Source: Hyalangium ruber
Lineage (GTDB): Bacteria > Myxococcota > Myxococcia > Myxococcales > Myxococcaceae
DNA length: 64,000 bases
Assembly (NCBI RefSeq): GCF_034259325.1
Contig: NZ_JAXIVS010000022.1
Location: 62,001 to 126,000, forward strand
Reading direction: 5' to 3'
The position numbers were made by a program, and so were the translations under genes. Shown in pieces: positions 44,805 to 54,327 of this stretch. The notes under the pieces were generated by a model. The model was not told where the DNA came from and did no database searches. It saw only the letters and a program-made list of their open reading frames with translations. Positions within the stretch are counted from its first letter, which is position 1, and the number at the start of each line of letters is the position of its first letter.

Positions 44805-45093
44805 CTCATGGGGTCCCATCCCTGGTGCGCTTCCGCGGCTGGCCGTGGCGGCGACATGGAGCTGGGGTGCTCGACCGTGAAGACGAACCCGAGCCAGGAG
44901 TGAGCGCCCGGTAGAGCGTCTTGAGCAGTCGATCGATGTCCTCGATCTGCGAACGAGGACACGGGGTGAATAGAGACACGGTTGGTACGTCCGAGGGCTT
45001 GGTTGGGCCCGAGTGGGTTGGGCGTGGGCGATCGTGGGTCCGAAGTACGCGGGACGGGCCGGTAGCTCTCGCATCCCTGAAAGCAGACCTCTT

Positions 45094-47589
45094 ATGCACA
45101 TGCCGAAGTGGTGGTTGGGCGCACTCGCGGGTGCGCTCGTGGGCTGTTCTGCGGGGCCGTATCCAGGTGATCCGGACTTCGACACCGAGCCCGGTGGCTG
45201 GGATGGCCCAGGGGCGCCTTCCGACACGGGCATGCCGGACTTCCAGCTCGAGTTGGTGACGGGGCCCTCGGAACTGGGCGCGAACACGGCCACCTTGCTT
45301 CGCGCGCGGCTGTGCAACCGGGGCGAGGTGGAGGCCAGCACCGAGGTGGCCTTCTTCCTCTCTCTCGACAACGTCATCGATGAGCGCGACGAGTACCTGA
45401 GCACCAGCATGCGGGTGCCGGTGTCTGCGGGGTACTGCCGGGATGCGAGCGCGCGGGCGGTGATGCCGAGCGTCGGAGAGGGCAGCTACTTCCTGGGCGC
45501 CATCGTGGATCCGCAGGGCCGGGTGAGCGAGGTGAGTGAGAGCAACAACCAGCGCGGGGGGGGCCGCATCCTGGTGGACATCACCGCGCCTGCGGCTCCG
45601 GTGCTTGCGTGGACGACGCAGGGGAGTGGCATCCCGCAGCTGCCCCAGCTGTCGGTGCAGACCGAGGCGAACGCGACCGTCCGCATCTACGGCGGAGGCA
45701 GCTGCCAAGGGATGCCGCTGGCGGACTCCGCGACCGGTTCGAACACGTATTGCGAGGTGCCGCTCGACCTGCCGTCCTATTCGGTGATCAGCTACTCCGC
45801 GCGGGCGTATGACTTCGCGGGCAATGCCTCGAGTTGCACCAACATCCCCGCACCAGCCGGGTACGGGAACACGGACACGACGCCGCCAGCCCCACCTGTG
45901 CTGGTCGAGACGAACTGGAGCTACGGCACCACGCAGCATCAGCTCTTCGTCCGGGGCACCGCCGAGCCGCTGAGCGAGGTGGGCATCTTCGTGGACGTGC
46001 AATGCACGGGCAATCCGGTGGCCACGGTCTCCGCGAGCGCCAATGGCACCTTCAGCGCCACGCTCACGGTGGCCGCCACGGGCGTGGGCAGCATCCGTCG
46101 GGTGTTCGTCGCGGCGCGGGACGCCGCGCTCAACGAGTCCACGTGCATCGGGGGACCCACGTACGAGACGCCGTGCCCGCAGGGCTACGCCAACTGTGAC
46201 GGGAACCCGGCCAACGGCTGCGAGGTGGACCTGACGTCGGACGCGGACCACTGCGGCACCTGCGGCACCACCTGCCCGGATCGGGGCAACGCGGAGGGTG
46301 TCTGCGTGGCGAGCACGTGTGGCATCGGCTGCCCGGTGGGGACGTACGACTGCGACGGCAACGCGGCCAACGGCTGTGAGTCCACCCAGGCGTGCGGCCC
46401 GGCCTCATGCACCATCGACCGCTCGGAGGAGCTGGTCATCACCTCGCTCTCGGTGGTGGAGGACATGATCCGCACGCCGGTGGGTGGCGCCTGGCACTTC
46501 GAAACGCTGATGCGCTCGCTGGCGGGGGGACAGGATCCGTCTCCGCTGGTGCGCCAGTGGCTCCGGACGTGGACGACGACGCAGACGATCAACGGGCTGA
46601 CCGTGCCGGCGCGGCCGCAGATGATGACGAAGGTGCTCGGGCCGTGGGAGGAGCTGAGCGGCGGGCCCAATCAACCGCTGAACTTCGCGCATGCGCCGTT
46701 CCGGCTGCTGGCGATCGTCAACCGGATGGACCTGCGGCAACCTGGGGTGCAGGCCGGCGAGGGACGCTTCGTCTTCGGAGTGCTGGACCCGAACGGCAAC
46801 CCGCTGGAGTTCACGGTGATCTTCGAGTACGCGCTGCCGGGCACGACGCCGGAGGCAATCCAGGCCTGGGCGCATGACTGGCATGAGCTGGGGCAGCTGG
46901 GGCTGAGCCACCCGGACTTCAAGATGAAGCTGCACGCGCTGACGAATCGCTTCGCCAAGGAGGGAGTGATGCCGGGCCGGCCGCATGGCAGCGCGCTGAA
47001 CCAGATCCGCACCAACGAGGTGGCGCTGGGCGAGCCGTGGGAGATGCGGGAGTTCGTGCTGACGACATCGGGGCTGCAGCCGGCGACGGTGAAGCTGACG
47101 CCGGACAACGGCTTCCAGAACACGAACACGCTGAGCAGCTTCATCAACGCCAACCAGGCGGACATCCTGGCCGAGCAGCACACGGTACCGGAGCGCTTCT
47201 CCGGGCAGCGGTTCCTGGGGGCTTCGTCGAAGGTGCCGGAGAACTTCTTCTGGCGTGCGCCCTCGGTGAACACCGAGGCGCGGCACAAGTTCTCGCTCAA
47301 CACGTGCAACGGGTGCCATGCGGGTGAGACGGGCACGGATTTCGTACACATCGCCAACCGTGCCGAGGGCCAGCTGGCAGTGCTGTCTCCCTTCTTGAGG
47401 GGCGGAACGGTGCAGGATCCGGTGACGCGCCAGACGCGGCAGTTCGACGATTTAGGGCGACGTGCGCAGGATCTGGCAACGCTGGTGTGCGGAACTCCGG
47501 CCACGGGCATCAAGGGCTCGGACCTGACGTTCGAGTCGCTGCTGGGCTACCCGGCGCCGTCCAACCTGCCTCGGGCGCGCGTCCACTGA
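45094..47589 (+). CDS. Multidomain lipoprotein with CARDB, Ig-like, Cys-rich and CxxCH motifs
   Basis: An 831-residue predicted lipoprotein (MHMPKWWLGALAGALVGC). Order: a CARDB-like domain (residues about 45-165, LRARLCNRGEVEASTEVAFF), two Ig-like domains to about 350 (NATVRIYGGGSC, SEVGIFVDVQCTG), two myxobacterial Cys-rich repeats (YANCDGNPANGCEVDL, YDCDGNAANGCES), then a 400-residue C-terminal region containing one heme-c type motif CNGCH near residue 735. If exported in a cell making c-type cytochromes, that Cys pair could bind heme covalently, but only one such motif and no obvious distal Met are seen. Function unknown. Confidence 0.82.
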   Translation: MHMPKWWLGALAGALVGCSAGPYPGDPDFDTEPGGWDGPGAPSDTGMPDFQLELVTGPSELGANTATLLRARLCNRGEVEASTEVAFFLSLDNVIDERDEYLSTSMRVPVSAGYCRDASARAVMPSVGEGSYFLGAIVDPQGRVSEVSESNNQRGGGRILVDITAPAAPVLAWTTQGSGIPQLPQLSVQTEANATVRIYGGGSCQGMPLADSATGSNTYCEVPLDLPSYSVISYSARAYDFAGNASSCTNIPAPAGYGNTDTTPPAPPVLVETNWSYGTTQHQLFVRGTAEPLSEVGIFVDVQCTGNPVATVSASANGTFSATLTVAATGVGSIRRVFVAARDAALNESTCIGGPTYETPCPQGYANCDGNPANGCEVDLTSDADHCGTCGTTCPDRGNAEGVCVASTCGIGCPVGTYDCDGNAANGCESTQACGPASCTIDRSEELVITSLSVVEDMIRTPVGGAWHFETLMRSLAGGQDPSPLVRQWLRTWTTTQTINGLTVPARPQMMTKVLGPWEELSGGPNQPLNFAHAPFRLLAIVNRMDLRQPGVQAGEGRFVFGVLDPNGNPLEFTVIFEYALPGTTPEAIQAWAHDWHELGQLGLSHPDFKMKLHALTNRFAKEGVMPGRPHGSALNQIRTNEVALGEPWEMREFVLTTSGLQPATVKLTPDNGFQNTNTLSSFINANQADILAEQHTVPERFSGQRFLGASSKVPENFFWRAPSVNTEARHKFSLNTCNGCHAGETGTDFVHIANRAEGQLAVLSPFLRGGTVQDPVTRQTRQFDDLGRRAQDLATLVCGTPATGIKGSDLTFESLLGYPAPSNLPRARVH

Positions 47590-47640
47590 GGCACGGTCCT
47601 TTTCCTTGCAAGCGGCCAGGCTGCGACCCACTCTGCCGGG

Positions 47641-48120
47641 ATGGAAAAGCCTGCGTCCGAATGGAAGTTGCCCTGGGAAGGCGGGTGTCGCTGCGGGAAG
47701 GTCCGCCTGCGCGTCACCCTGCCGCCGCTCCTCGCCATGGCGTGTCACTGCACGGGCTGTCAGAGCATGAGCTCCAGCGCTTTCAGCCTCTCGCTGGCAG
47801 TGCCCACGCCCGGCTTTCAGATTCTCTCAGGAGAGCCCGTGGTGGGCGGGCTGCATGGGCCGTCGAAGCACATGTTCTGCGACTACTGCATGACGTGGAT
47901 GTTCACGCGGCCCGAGGGCATGGAGGAGATGTTCGTGAACCTCCGGCCGAGCATGCTCGACGACCGGAGCTGGTTCGTGCCGTACATCGAGACCTACACG
48001 AAGGAGAAGCTGCCCTGGGCGACGACGCCCGCGGTGCATTCATACCCAACGTTTCCGGAGATGTCCGCGTACGAAGGGCTCATACGCGAGTTCGCCGCGA
48101 AGGGTGCACGCCCCAAGTAG
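47641..48120 (+). CDS. GFA-fold (glutathione-dependent formaldehyde-activating-like) protein
   Basis: A 159-residue cytoplasmic zinc protein of the GFA family. The ligand Cys are all visible: C16 and C18 in GCRCG, C35, C37 and C40 in CHCTGC, C80 and C83 in CDYC. The length is standard. The family name derives from one member and most relatives are not formaldehyde enzymes, so no reaction is claimed. Single gene, 51 bp after the multidomain lipoprotein. Confidence 0.88.
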   Translation: MEKPASEWKLPWEGGCRCGKVRLRVTLPPLLAMACHCTGCQSMSSSAFSLSLAVPTPGFQILSGEPVVGGLHGPSKHMFCDYCMTWMFTRPEGMEEMFVNLRPSMLDDRSWFVPYIETYTKEKLPWATTPAVHSYPTFPEMSAYEGLIREFAAKGARPK

Positions 48121-48149
48121 AGGAGCTCTCGACCCCTGGAGGTGTTCCC

Positions 48150-48433
48150 GTGAAGTGCTCTCTCGCCGTACTGCGGCCTGCAACGGGGGACAGACGGTCT
48201 CCTGCTCGGGCATCACCTGCTCCGCGACGACCAACTCCGGTGTGACGTGCGACGGCGTGTTCACCGCTTGTCCTACCCCTGCCTGCAATGGCCTGCCCGC
48301 CTGCAACCTCTACGCAAACCAGCGCTGCACCGCGCGCGTTGGCACAAGGCTGGATTGCTGCCGGGAGGACGGCTGGGCTGACTACCTCATCTGTCCGAAC
48401 TGGGGCGGAGGGAGGTACTGGCTCTACGAGTAG
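48150..48433 (+). pseudogene. Frameshifted remnant of a secreted Cys-rich protein
   Basis: GGAGG at 48138-48142 and GTG at 48150 open MKCSLAVL, a start that looks like the beginning of a signal peptide, but the frame soon loses sense and stops at 48245. Another frame through the same DNA reads CNGGQTVSCSGITCSATTNS and continues to CREDGWADYLICPNWGGGRY, stopping at 48433: a coherent Cys-rich domain without its own start. A deletion or frameshift between about 48172 and 48190 explains both. The following 100 bases (48434-48534) also read as coding-like debris. Confidence 0.55.
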
Positions 48434-48534
48434 AAGGTCGGCTGGGTGAGTTCACGCAGGACGACGGCTACCTCTTCCGCTCCGAGCAGCAGGTGCGGCA
48501 GGAGGTGGCCGCTTCGCGCGGGGTCGGCGGGGCG

Positions 48535-49398
48535 TCAGTGGGCACCCTGACGCGGTGCCGGTGGCTCCGAGGTGGGCTGCCGAATGCTGTCATAGGCAGG
48601 GTAGTAGCAAGCATCCCTCCACTCGTATTCATCGTCATTACAAGGGGGCTGCACCTCCGCGAAGCGTCTCCAACACCCGCCATTGATGACCACCTCCCCC
48701 TGTCGACATTTGCCGGCGCTGTCAGGGCGGCGCTGGCCAGGCAAGGGGTTGGGAGGCACGTCCAGGCCAATGCTGGACCACCCTCGTGGCGGAGAGGGCT
48801 CCTTCATCGGCGCGGTGAGCACCTCCTGCGCGAGTTCGATGGTGCCACCGTCCCCCATGCCTCCGTCCCGGCTCTCGGCTTGAGCAACCACAGGCGCTTC
48901 CTCCGAGGATGGCTCCTGTGAATGCTGCTGAGAGATCACCGCGAGCAGCACCGTGGCAATGCCCACGCCAATCCAGGGCAGCCACATCAGGCCTTGTTCC
49001 CGTGGCGCGGAGGCAGCCATGACGCGTGCAAGCTCCGCCGCTTCACGCCGCGCGGCCTGCGCTTTGTCCTCGGAGGCCTGCTGCCGCGCCTCGTGTACCT
49101 TCCCCACCTTGGGGACAGCCGGTACCAACCCGGCAAACAGCGGTTGATCTGCTGTAGGGCCCGCGCACTCGGCTTCCTGTTCCAACAAACGAGCCAGTTC
49201 CTGAGCGGTCCCCCGCGCCTTGGGACGCAACGAGAGCATGCGCAGGATGAGGGCGCTCAGCTGCGGGTCCACCCGAGCGTTGAGCACCCACGGCGTTCGT
49301 GGACTGGCCCGGTCCGCGTACCAGAGGCGGGAACCTGCGTTGCCTGGGTTGGTGGTGGGGGGATGCCGGATGCAGTTCGGGACGCGCGGCTTGTCCAT
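48535..49398 (-). pseudogene. Beheaded Ser/Thr kinase (C-terminal part only)
   Basis: A 287-codon frame whose residues about 44-75 (DPQLSALILRMLSLRPKARG TAQELARLL) match the last helix of a kinase catalytic domain; everything before, including HRD and DFG, is absent from the upstream DNA. It then continues as a normal kinase tail: helical linker, one membrane helix (MWLPWIGVGIATVLLAVISQ), and an extracytoplasmic Cys-containing end (GEVVINGGCWRRFAEVQPPC, YEWRDACYYPAY). The first 40 codons look like unrelated sequence. Probably the product of a deletion; it could still make a membrane protein without kinase activity. Confidence 0.6.
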
Positions 49399-49580
49399 CG
49401 GGTTGCCTCACAGTGTGGGAAACGGCTACCTCTGGCCACGCACAGCCTACCCGATGAGTAGGCAAGGAGCAGCACCCTCCTTGAGGTCACCCGGCCGCCG
49501 CTTCGACTCGATGCCGGGCCCGAGGCCGCGCGGCAGGCCTCCCGGCGCACCACCCCGAGGCATCTTTCTCGTGGCGCATT

Positions 49581-49597
49581 TATATCAGACTGATATA
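49581..49597. promoter_or_regulatory. Perfect palindromic operator for the PadR gene
   Basis: TATATCAG-A-CTGATATA, a 17-bp perfect inverted repeat, strikingly AT-rich for this genome, ending 20 bases before the PadR GTG start. Position and symmetry fit an autoregulated PadR-type dimer site. Confidence 0.75.
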
Positions 49598-49617
49598 TCC
49601 GAATGGAGGAGGTCACC

Positions 49618-50211
49618 GTGGCGAGAGAGAACACCTGCCAGTTCGCCATCCTGGGGATGCTGTGCCGGGAGCCCATGAGCGGTTACGACCTGCGCCAGGC
49701 CATCGAGCAGACGGTGGGGCACTTCTGGCAGGAGAGCTACGGCAACCTGTACCCGACGCTGGAGCGGATGGAGACAGAGGGGCTGGTCGCGCTCGACCGG
49801 GAGGAGCATTCGCCCGGCGGGCGGGTGCGCAAGGTGTACCGGGTGACGGCGCAAGGGCGGCGAGTGCTCGCGGAGTGGTTGCGTCGGCCGGTGGTGCCTC
49901 ACGTGGAGCGCAACGAGCTGCTGCTCAAGCTCTTCTTCGGATCCCGGGTGGGACCGGAGGCCTCGCTGGCGCACGTGGAGCACAGCCGGGCCGAGGCCGA
50001 GGAGATGCTGTCCGCGCTGCGGCTCATCGACGAGGACGTCCGCCGCTCGCGCGAGGGCCACCCGGAGCTGCCCTATTGGCACCTGTCCGTTCGCGCGGGA
50101 CTGCTCGGCCTGGAGGCGCACCTGCGTTGGTGCGACGAAGCCCGAGAGACGCTCCAGCGTCTCGCGCTCACGGAGGGTTCGAAAAAGAAGGAGGAGCGGG
50201 ATGAGCGGTGA
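49618..50211 (+). CDS. PadR-family transcriptional regulator
   Basis: A 197-residue repressor. GTG at 49618 is chosen because GGAGGA lies just upstream; ATG 49603 in the same frame would include that site. The winged helix reads FAILGMLCREPMSGYDLRQA, then NLYPTLERMETEGLVALDRE and RVRKVYRVTAQGRRVLAEWL, the canonical PadR_N order; a helical Vir-like C-terminal domain follows (LLLKLFFGSRVGPEASLAHV). Its last codons overlap the acyltransferase-like gene, so regulator and membrane protein are one unit under the palindromic operator. The inducer is unknown. Confidence 0.93.
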   Translation: MARENTCQFAILGMLCREPMSGYDLRQAIEQTVGHFWQESYGNLYPTLERMETEGLVALDREEHSPGGRVRKVYRVTAQGRRVLAEWLRRPVVPHVERNELLLKLFFGSRVGPEASLAHVEHSRAEAEEMLSALRLIDEDVRRSREGHPELPYWHLSVRAGLLGLEAHLRWCDEARETLQRLALTEGSKKKEERDER

Positions 50212-51781
50212 AGAAGGCTCGCGGCGCTTGCCGGTGTTCCTGCCATGGCTCGCCCTGGTGGCTGGGGCAGGCATGTCGATGCTCTTGAATTCGCGTGGGT
50301 CGCTGCTGCCCGGCTGGTGCATGGGCGCCTTGCTGCTCTTCTTCGTCCGCCAGCAGCGGCCGGGGGTGGGCTTCGCCGGCATCCTCTGCGTGAACACCCT
50401 GGCCACGGGCCTGGTGAATCTGGAGGTGTTCCCGGGATCCGTCGCGGACAATTTCGGCATGGCCTTTGGCGGCGCCCTCTTCCTGGCGCTGGTGTTCCTG
50501 GCGGACCGGCTCATCGTGGGGCCACGAGCGTCCTTCGCCGGGACGCTCTTCCTGCCGGCGGCGATGACGGGGCTGGAGTACTTCAGCAGCCTGGGCAACC
50601 CGTTCGGCACCTGGGGCTCGCTGGCCTACACCCAGGCTGGCGCGCCGGTGCTGGTGCAGCTCGTGTCGGTGACGGGACTGTGGGGCCTGACGTTCGTCCT
50701 GGTGTGGTTCGCCTCCGTGGCCAACTGGGCCTTCGAGCACCGGAACGAGGGGCGCCGCGTGCTGCCCGGAGTCGCGGTGTTCGCGGGAGTGCTCGTGGCC
50801 ATCCTCGCTTTCGGCGCGCTGCGGCTCGCGGGGGCAGGCAGCGTGGGTGAGCGCGTGCGGGTCGCGGGCATCACTGTGGCGGGCGAAGTGGCCGCAGGAC
50901 GTGAGGCGGGCCTGTCCCGGCTCATCCAAGGAGGGGCCTTCGGTGACGAGGACTGGCGTGCCTTCGCCGAAGCCTCGGGCTCGGTGAACGAGGAGTTGTT
51001 GCGTCTGTCGGAGCGCGAGGCCGAGCAAGGCGCGAAGCTCATCCTCTGGTCCGAAGGCAACGCGGTGGTGCTGGCCGGGCAACTGCCGGCCCTGCTCTCG
51101 CGGGGGAGCTCCCTGGCGCGCGAGCGGAGCGTGTGGCTCGGCATGGCGGTGGCGAGCTTCGAGCCCTCGGCGGAGCGCATGTTGCGCAACGAGCTCATCC
51201 TGGTGGGGCCGGATGGGAGCGTGGCCTGGCGCTACGTGAAGGCCCGGCCGGTCCCAGGTTGGGAAGCGGACCACTCCATTCCGGGGAGCTCGGAAGTACC
51301 GGTGCTGCGTGACTCGGGCGTGGGGAACCTGGGGGGAGCCATCTGCTTCGATGGGGACTTCCCGGCGCATTTCGCCGGCCCCACGGAGCGGGGACTCGAG
51401 CTGCTCCTGCTGCCCGCGAGCGACTGGCGAGCCATCAGCGCGCTGCACCGGCGGCAGGCGGTGTTCCGCTCGGTGGAGCAGGGATTCAGCATGTTGCGGC
51501 AGGCCAACCAGGGCCAGTCGGTGGCGGTGGATGGCTACGGGCGCGTGTATGGCGAACTGGACCACTTCACGATCGAGGAGCGGGTGCTGCGCGCGGAGCT
51601 TCCAGTGGGGCGGGTACCCACGCTCTACGCGCACATCGGCGATTCCGTGGGGGCGCTCTCCTGCCTGGTCACGCTGGGGTGGGTGGGCTGGGCCATCGTG
51701 GGAGGGCTTGCCCGTCGGTGGCGTTCGGCGCGTCACCAGACCGGTGCAGGCGTCCCTGGTTCTCAGGGACTCAATCCCTAG
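50201..51781 (+). CDS. Apolipoprotein N-acyltransferase-like membrane protein (CN-hydrolase domain)
   Basis: A 526-residue membrane enzyme of the Lnt type: about six N-terminal helices (residues 10-210, for example FLPWLALVAGAGMSMLL, LYLVFLADRLIV-like region, GLTFVLVWFASVANWAF), a nitrilase-fold domain outside the membrane, and a last C-terminal helix (ALSCLVTLGWVGWAIVGGL). The catalytic triad is present: Glu in LWSEGN (about 285), Lys in YVKARPVPG (about 347), Cys in GAICFDGDFP (about 382). Housekeeping Lnt is not normally under a PadR repressor, so this is likely an inducible paralogue acting on particular lipoproteins or another amide. Shares its 3' end with the convergent efflux gene (4-base overlap). 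Confidence 0.85.
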   Translation: MSGEEGSRRLPVFLPWLALVAGAGMSMLLNSRGSLLPGWCMGALLLFFVRQQRPGVGFAGILCVNTLATGLVNLEVFPGSVADNFGMAFGGALFLALVFLADRLIVGPRASFAGTLFLPAAMTGLEYFSSLGNPFGTWGSLAYTQAGAPVLVQLVSVTGLWGLTFVLVWFASVANWAFEHRNEGRRVLPGVAVFAGVLVAILAFGALRLAGAGSVGERVRVAGITVAGEVAAGREAGLSRLIQGGAFGDEDWRAFAEASGSVNEELLRLSEREAEQGAKLILWSEGNAVVLAGQLPALLSRGSSLARERSVWLGMAVASFEPSAERMLRNELILVGPDGSVAWRYVKARPVPGWEADHSIPGSSEVPVLRDSGVGNLGGAICFDGDFPAHFAGPTERGLELLLLPASDWRAISALHRRQAVFRSVEQGFSMLRQANQGQSVAVDGYGRVYGELDHFTIEERVLRAELPVGRVPTLYAHIGDSVGALSCLVTLGWVGWAIVGGLARRWRSARHQTGAGVPGSQGLNP

Positions 51782-53262
51782 CGTGCTTCCGCGGCGGACT
51801 GGAGCCGCACCGGCTGCTTGCGAATCCCCAGGCTGAGCGGCACCGCCACCAGGGCGATGGCCGTGGCCACCAGGTAGACATCATTGATGCCCTCCACGAA
51901 CGAGAACATCTCGATGTGGCGGCGCTCCGTCATCCCCTGCCGCACGAGCACCTCCGCCTCCCGGCTGGTGAAGGTGGACAGGAGCGACGTGAAGATGGCG
52001 ATCGAGAACGCCCCGAACACGTTCCGCAGCCAGTTGCTGATGGAGGAGGCATGGCCGCTCAGCTCGCGTGAGATCTGCTCCATGCCCGCGTTGCTGGCCG
52101 GCATCAGGGAGAAGGCAATCCCCACGTTCCGCACCACCATCCACACCAACATATAGGTGTGAGAAACCTCCGGTGTCAGACGGCTCAGCGCATACGTGCC
52201 ACCCGCGATCATCAGAACGCCAACCGTCATGAGCGTGCGCGGCCCAATCGGGCCGTACAGACGCCCGACCACGGGCATGAGGAGCGCCATCGACAGAGAG
52301 GCCGGTAGGAGGATCAACCCCGTCTCCAGCGGCGACACGCCCTGAATCTGCTGCAGGAACAAGGGCACGAGGAACACGCCCGAATACAGGCTGATGGTGA
52401 TGATGCTCGAGATGATCAGCGTCACCACATAGCGGCCGTTCGCGAGCACCCGCAGGTTGAGCAGCGGAGCGCGCGTCCTCAACTCCCTGACGACGAAGGC
52501 GATCAAGCACAGCGTCCCGAGCAGGAACAGGGACACGCTCTTCACATCCATCCACCCCCAGGCTCTCCCCTGGCTCAGGGCGATCAGGATCGACAGGGTA
52601 CCGATGACGACGGTGAGCAGTCCGGGCAGGTCGAACGCCTTCGGGACCTGCAGGCGGTAGAAGGGGATGGTCCGCACGGCCAGGAACACGGCGGCGAGGC
52701 CAAGCGGGACGTTGAAGAAGAACAGCCACCGCCAGTTGCCCAGGGTGATCAACCAGCCCGCGAAGGTCGGCCCGAACGCGGGAGCCAGGCTCGACGCCAG
52801 GCTCCAGAGGCTGGCGGCCAGCGCCTGCCGCTCCCGGGGAACGAGCTGGTAGATGAGCGTCATGGTCACGGGCATGATGGCGCCGCAGAACGCGCCCTGC
52901 AGGAACCGGAAGGCCACCAGCGAGCGCGCATCCCAGGCCACCCCGCACAGCACCGACGTCAGGATGAAGCCCACCAGGCTGGCCACGTATACCCACTTGA
53001 AACTGAAGCGTCCGCCCAGGTAGCCGGTGAGCGGCGCGCTCGTGCCCATCGCGAGCATGAAGCCCGTCAGCGTCCATTGCAGCAGCGAGAGTTCGGCACC
53101 GAAGTGCCGCTGCAGCTCGGGAATGGCGATGGTGATCGTGCTGGAGCTCAGCACGGACATGAACGACCCGATGAACAGGGCGAACATGAACGGCCAGAAG
53201 CGAGTGGCCCGTGGTTCTTCGGGTGGGTGCATGGGTTGGGACAACGCGGCAACCAAGCTCAC
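51778..53262 (-). CDS. DHA2-family MFS efflux pump (EmrB-like)
   Basis: A 494-residue transporter with 14 predicted helices. Diagnostic text: LFIGSFMSVLSSSTITIAIPEL, LQWTLTGFMLAMGTSAPLTG, FRFLQGAFCGAIMPVTMTLI and GNWRWLFFFNVPLGL, typical of proton-driven EmrB/QacA drug exporters. GTG 53262 is the assumed start (ATG 53232 alternative). No EmrA-type adaptor is next to it. It follows the DUF808 gene by 8 bp and is probably co-transcribed with it. Confidence 0.92.
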   Translation of the reverse strand: MSLVAALSQPMHPPEEPRATRFWPFMFALFIGSFMSVLSSSTITIAIPELQRHFGAELSLLQWTLTGFMLAMGTSAPLTGYLGGRFSFKWVYVASLVGFILTSVLCGVAWDARSLVAFRFLQGAFCGAIMPVTMTLIYQLVPRERQALAASLWSLASSLAPAFGPTFAGWLITLGNWRWLFFFNVPLGLAAVFLAVRTIPFYRLQVPKAFDLPGLLTVVIGTLSILIALSQGRAWGWMDVKSVSLFLLGTLCLIAFVVRELRTRAPLLNLRVLANGRYVVTLIISSIITISLYSGVFLVPLFLQQIQGVSPLETGLILLPASLSMALLMPVVGRLYGPIGPRTLMTVGVLMIAGGTYALSRLTPEVSHTYMLVWMVVRNVGIAFSLMPASNAGMEQISRELSGHASSISNWLRNVFGAFSIAIFTSLLSTFTSREAEVLVRQGMTERRHIEMFSFVEGINDVYLVATAIALVAVPLSLGIRKQPVRLQSAAEAR

Positions 53263-53270
53263 CCGAGGAC

Positions 53271-54215
53271 CTACCCCGCCTTTGGCTTCACCGCCTGGAC
53301 GACGCGCTTCACTGCCGTCACGAGCACCAGGACCAGCGCTCCGGCGACGACTCCCGCGAACGCATCGAACAGCGTCGGAACCAGCGCTCCCAGGACACCT
53401 CCGATGCCGGGCACGCCGCCAGCCCCATGCGCAAGCCCCTCGCTGAGGTGGTGGAGGGCCGGGATGCCATGGGTGAGGATGCCGCCGCCGACCATGAACA
53501 TGGCGGCCGTGCCAGCGATGGAGAGGAACTTCATCAGGTACGGGGCCACCACCAGGAGCGTCCGGCCAAATCCACGCGCGGCCGCGCTCTGCTTCTTGAT
53601 GAGGTAGTACCCCGCGTCATCGAGTTTGACGATTCCGCCGACCAGGCCATAGACGCCGACCGTCATGATCAGCGCGATGCCCACCAGCACGGCGACTCGC
53701 TGCCCGAAGGTCGCGGAGGCCACCGTGCCCAGCGAGATGACGATGATCTCCGCCGAGAGGATGAAGTCGGTGCGGACCGCCCCTTTGATCTTCTCCTTCT
53801 CGAAGGCGACGATGTCGACCTGAGGGTTGGCGACGGCCTGAACGAGCTCCTGATGGTGGCTCTCGTCCTCGGCCTTGCTGTGCAGGAACTTGTGGGCCAG
53901 CTTCTCGAAGCCCTCGAAGCAGAGGAAGGCACCACCCAGCATCAACAGCGGGACGATCGCCCAGGGCGCCAGGGTGCTGATGGCCAGGGCGGCGGGGACC
54001 AGAATCGCCTTGTTGACCAGCGAGCCCTTGGCCACCGCCCAGACGACGGGCAGCTCGCGATCGGCGTCGACGCCCGTCACCTGCTGGGCGTTCAGCGCGA
54101 GATCGTCGCCGAGCACACCAGCGGTCTTCTTGGTCGCGACCTTGGTCATCGCCGCGACATCGTCCAGGAGGCTGGCGATGTCGTCGATCAGGGTGAGGAG
54201 GTTGCTACCGGCCAC
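53271..54215 (-). CDS. DUF808/YedI-family membrane protein
   Basis: A 314-residue inner-membrane protein, the family's normal length. The N-terminal signature is intact: [20 protein letters not shown] then [20 protein letters not shown] and [15 protein letters not shown]. About six hydrophobic helices follow, with [15 protein letters not shown] in the middle and the Gly/Ala-rich end helix [18 protein letters not shown]. The family's function is unknown. Upstream of and nearly abutting the DHA2 pump, suggesting a two-gene operon. Confidence 0.9.
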   Translation of the reverse strand: MAGSNLLTLIDDIASLLDDVAAMTKVATKKTAGVLGDDLALNAQQVTGVDADRELPVVWAVAKGSLVNKAILVPAALAISTLAPWAIVPLLMLGGAFLCFEGFEKLAHKFLHSKAEDESHHQELVQAVANPQVDIVAFEKEKIKGAVRTDFILSAEIIVISLGTVASATFGQRVAVLVGIALIMTVGVYGLVGGIVKLDDAGYYLIKKQSAAARGFGRTLLVVAPYLMKFLSIAGTAAMFMVGGGILTHGIPALHHLSEGLAHGAGGVPGIGGVLGALVPTLFDAFAGVVAGALVLVLVTAVKRVVQAVKPKAG

Positions 54216-54327
54216 GCTGAACTCCCGAAGTCGAAGAGCTGCTCAGGCACGGCTACCTATCATGAGTGGGCGGGCGACGGGTGACCGGATGCGCTCCCCC
54301 TCCCCCTCCCCTTCAGAAGGTGCCGGG

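Noticed and set aside
44806-45000. Minus-strand coding-like fragment with SQIEDIDRLLKTLYRAL
   Set aside because: Good third-position GC but no convincing start, domain or conserved context; possibly a gene remnant.
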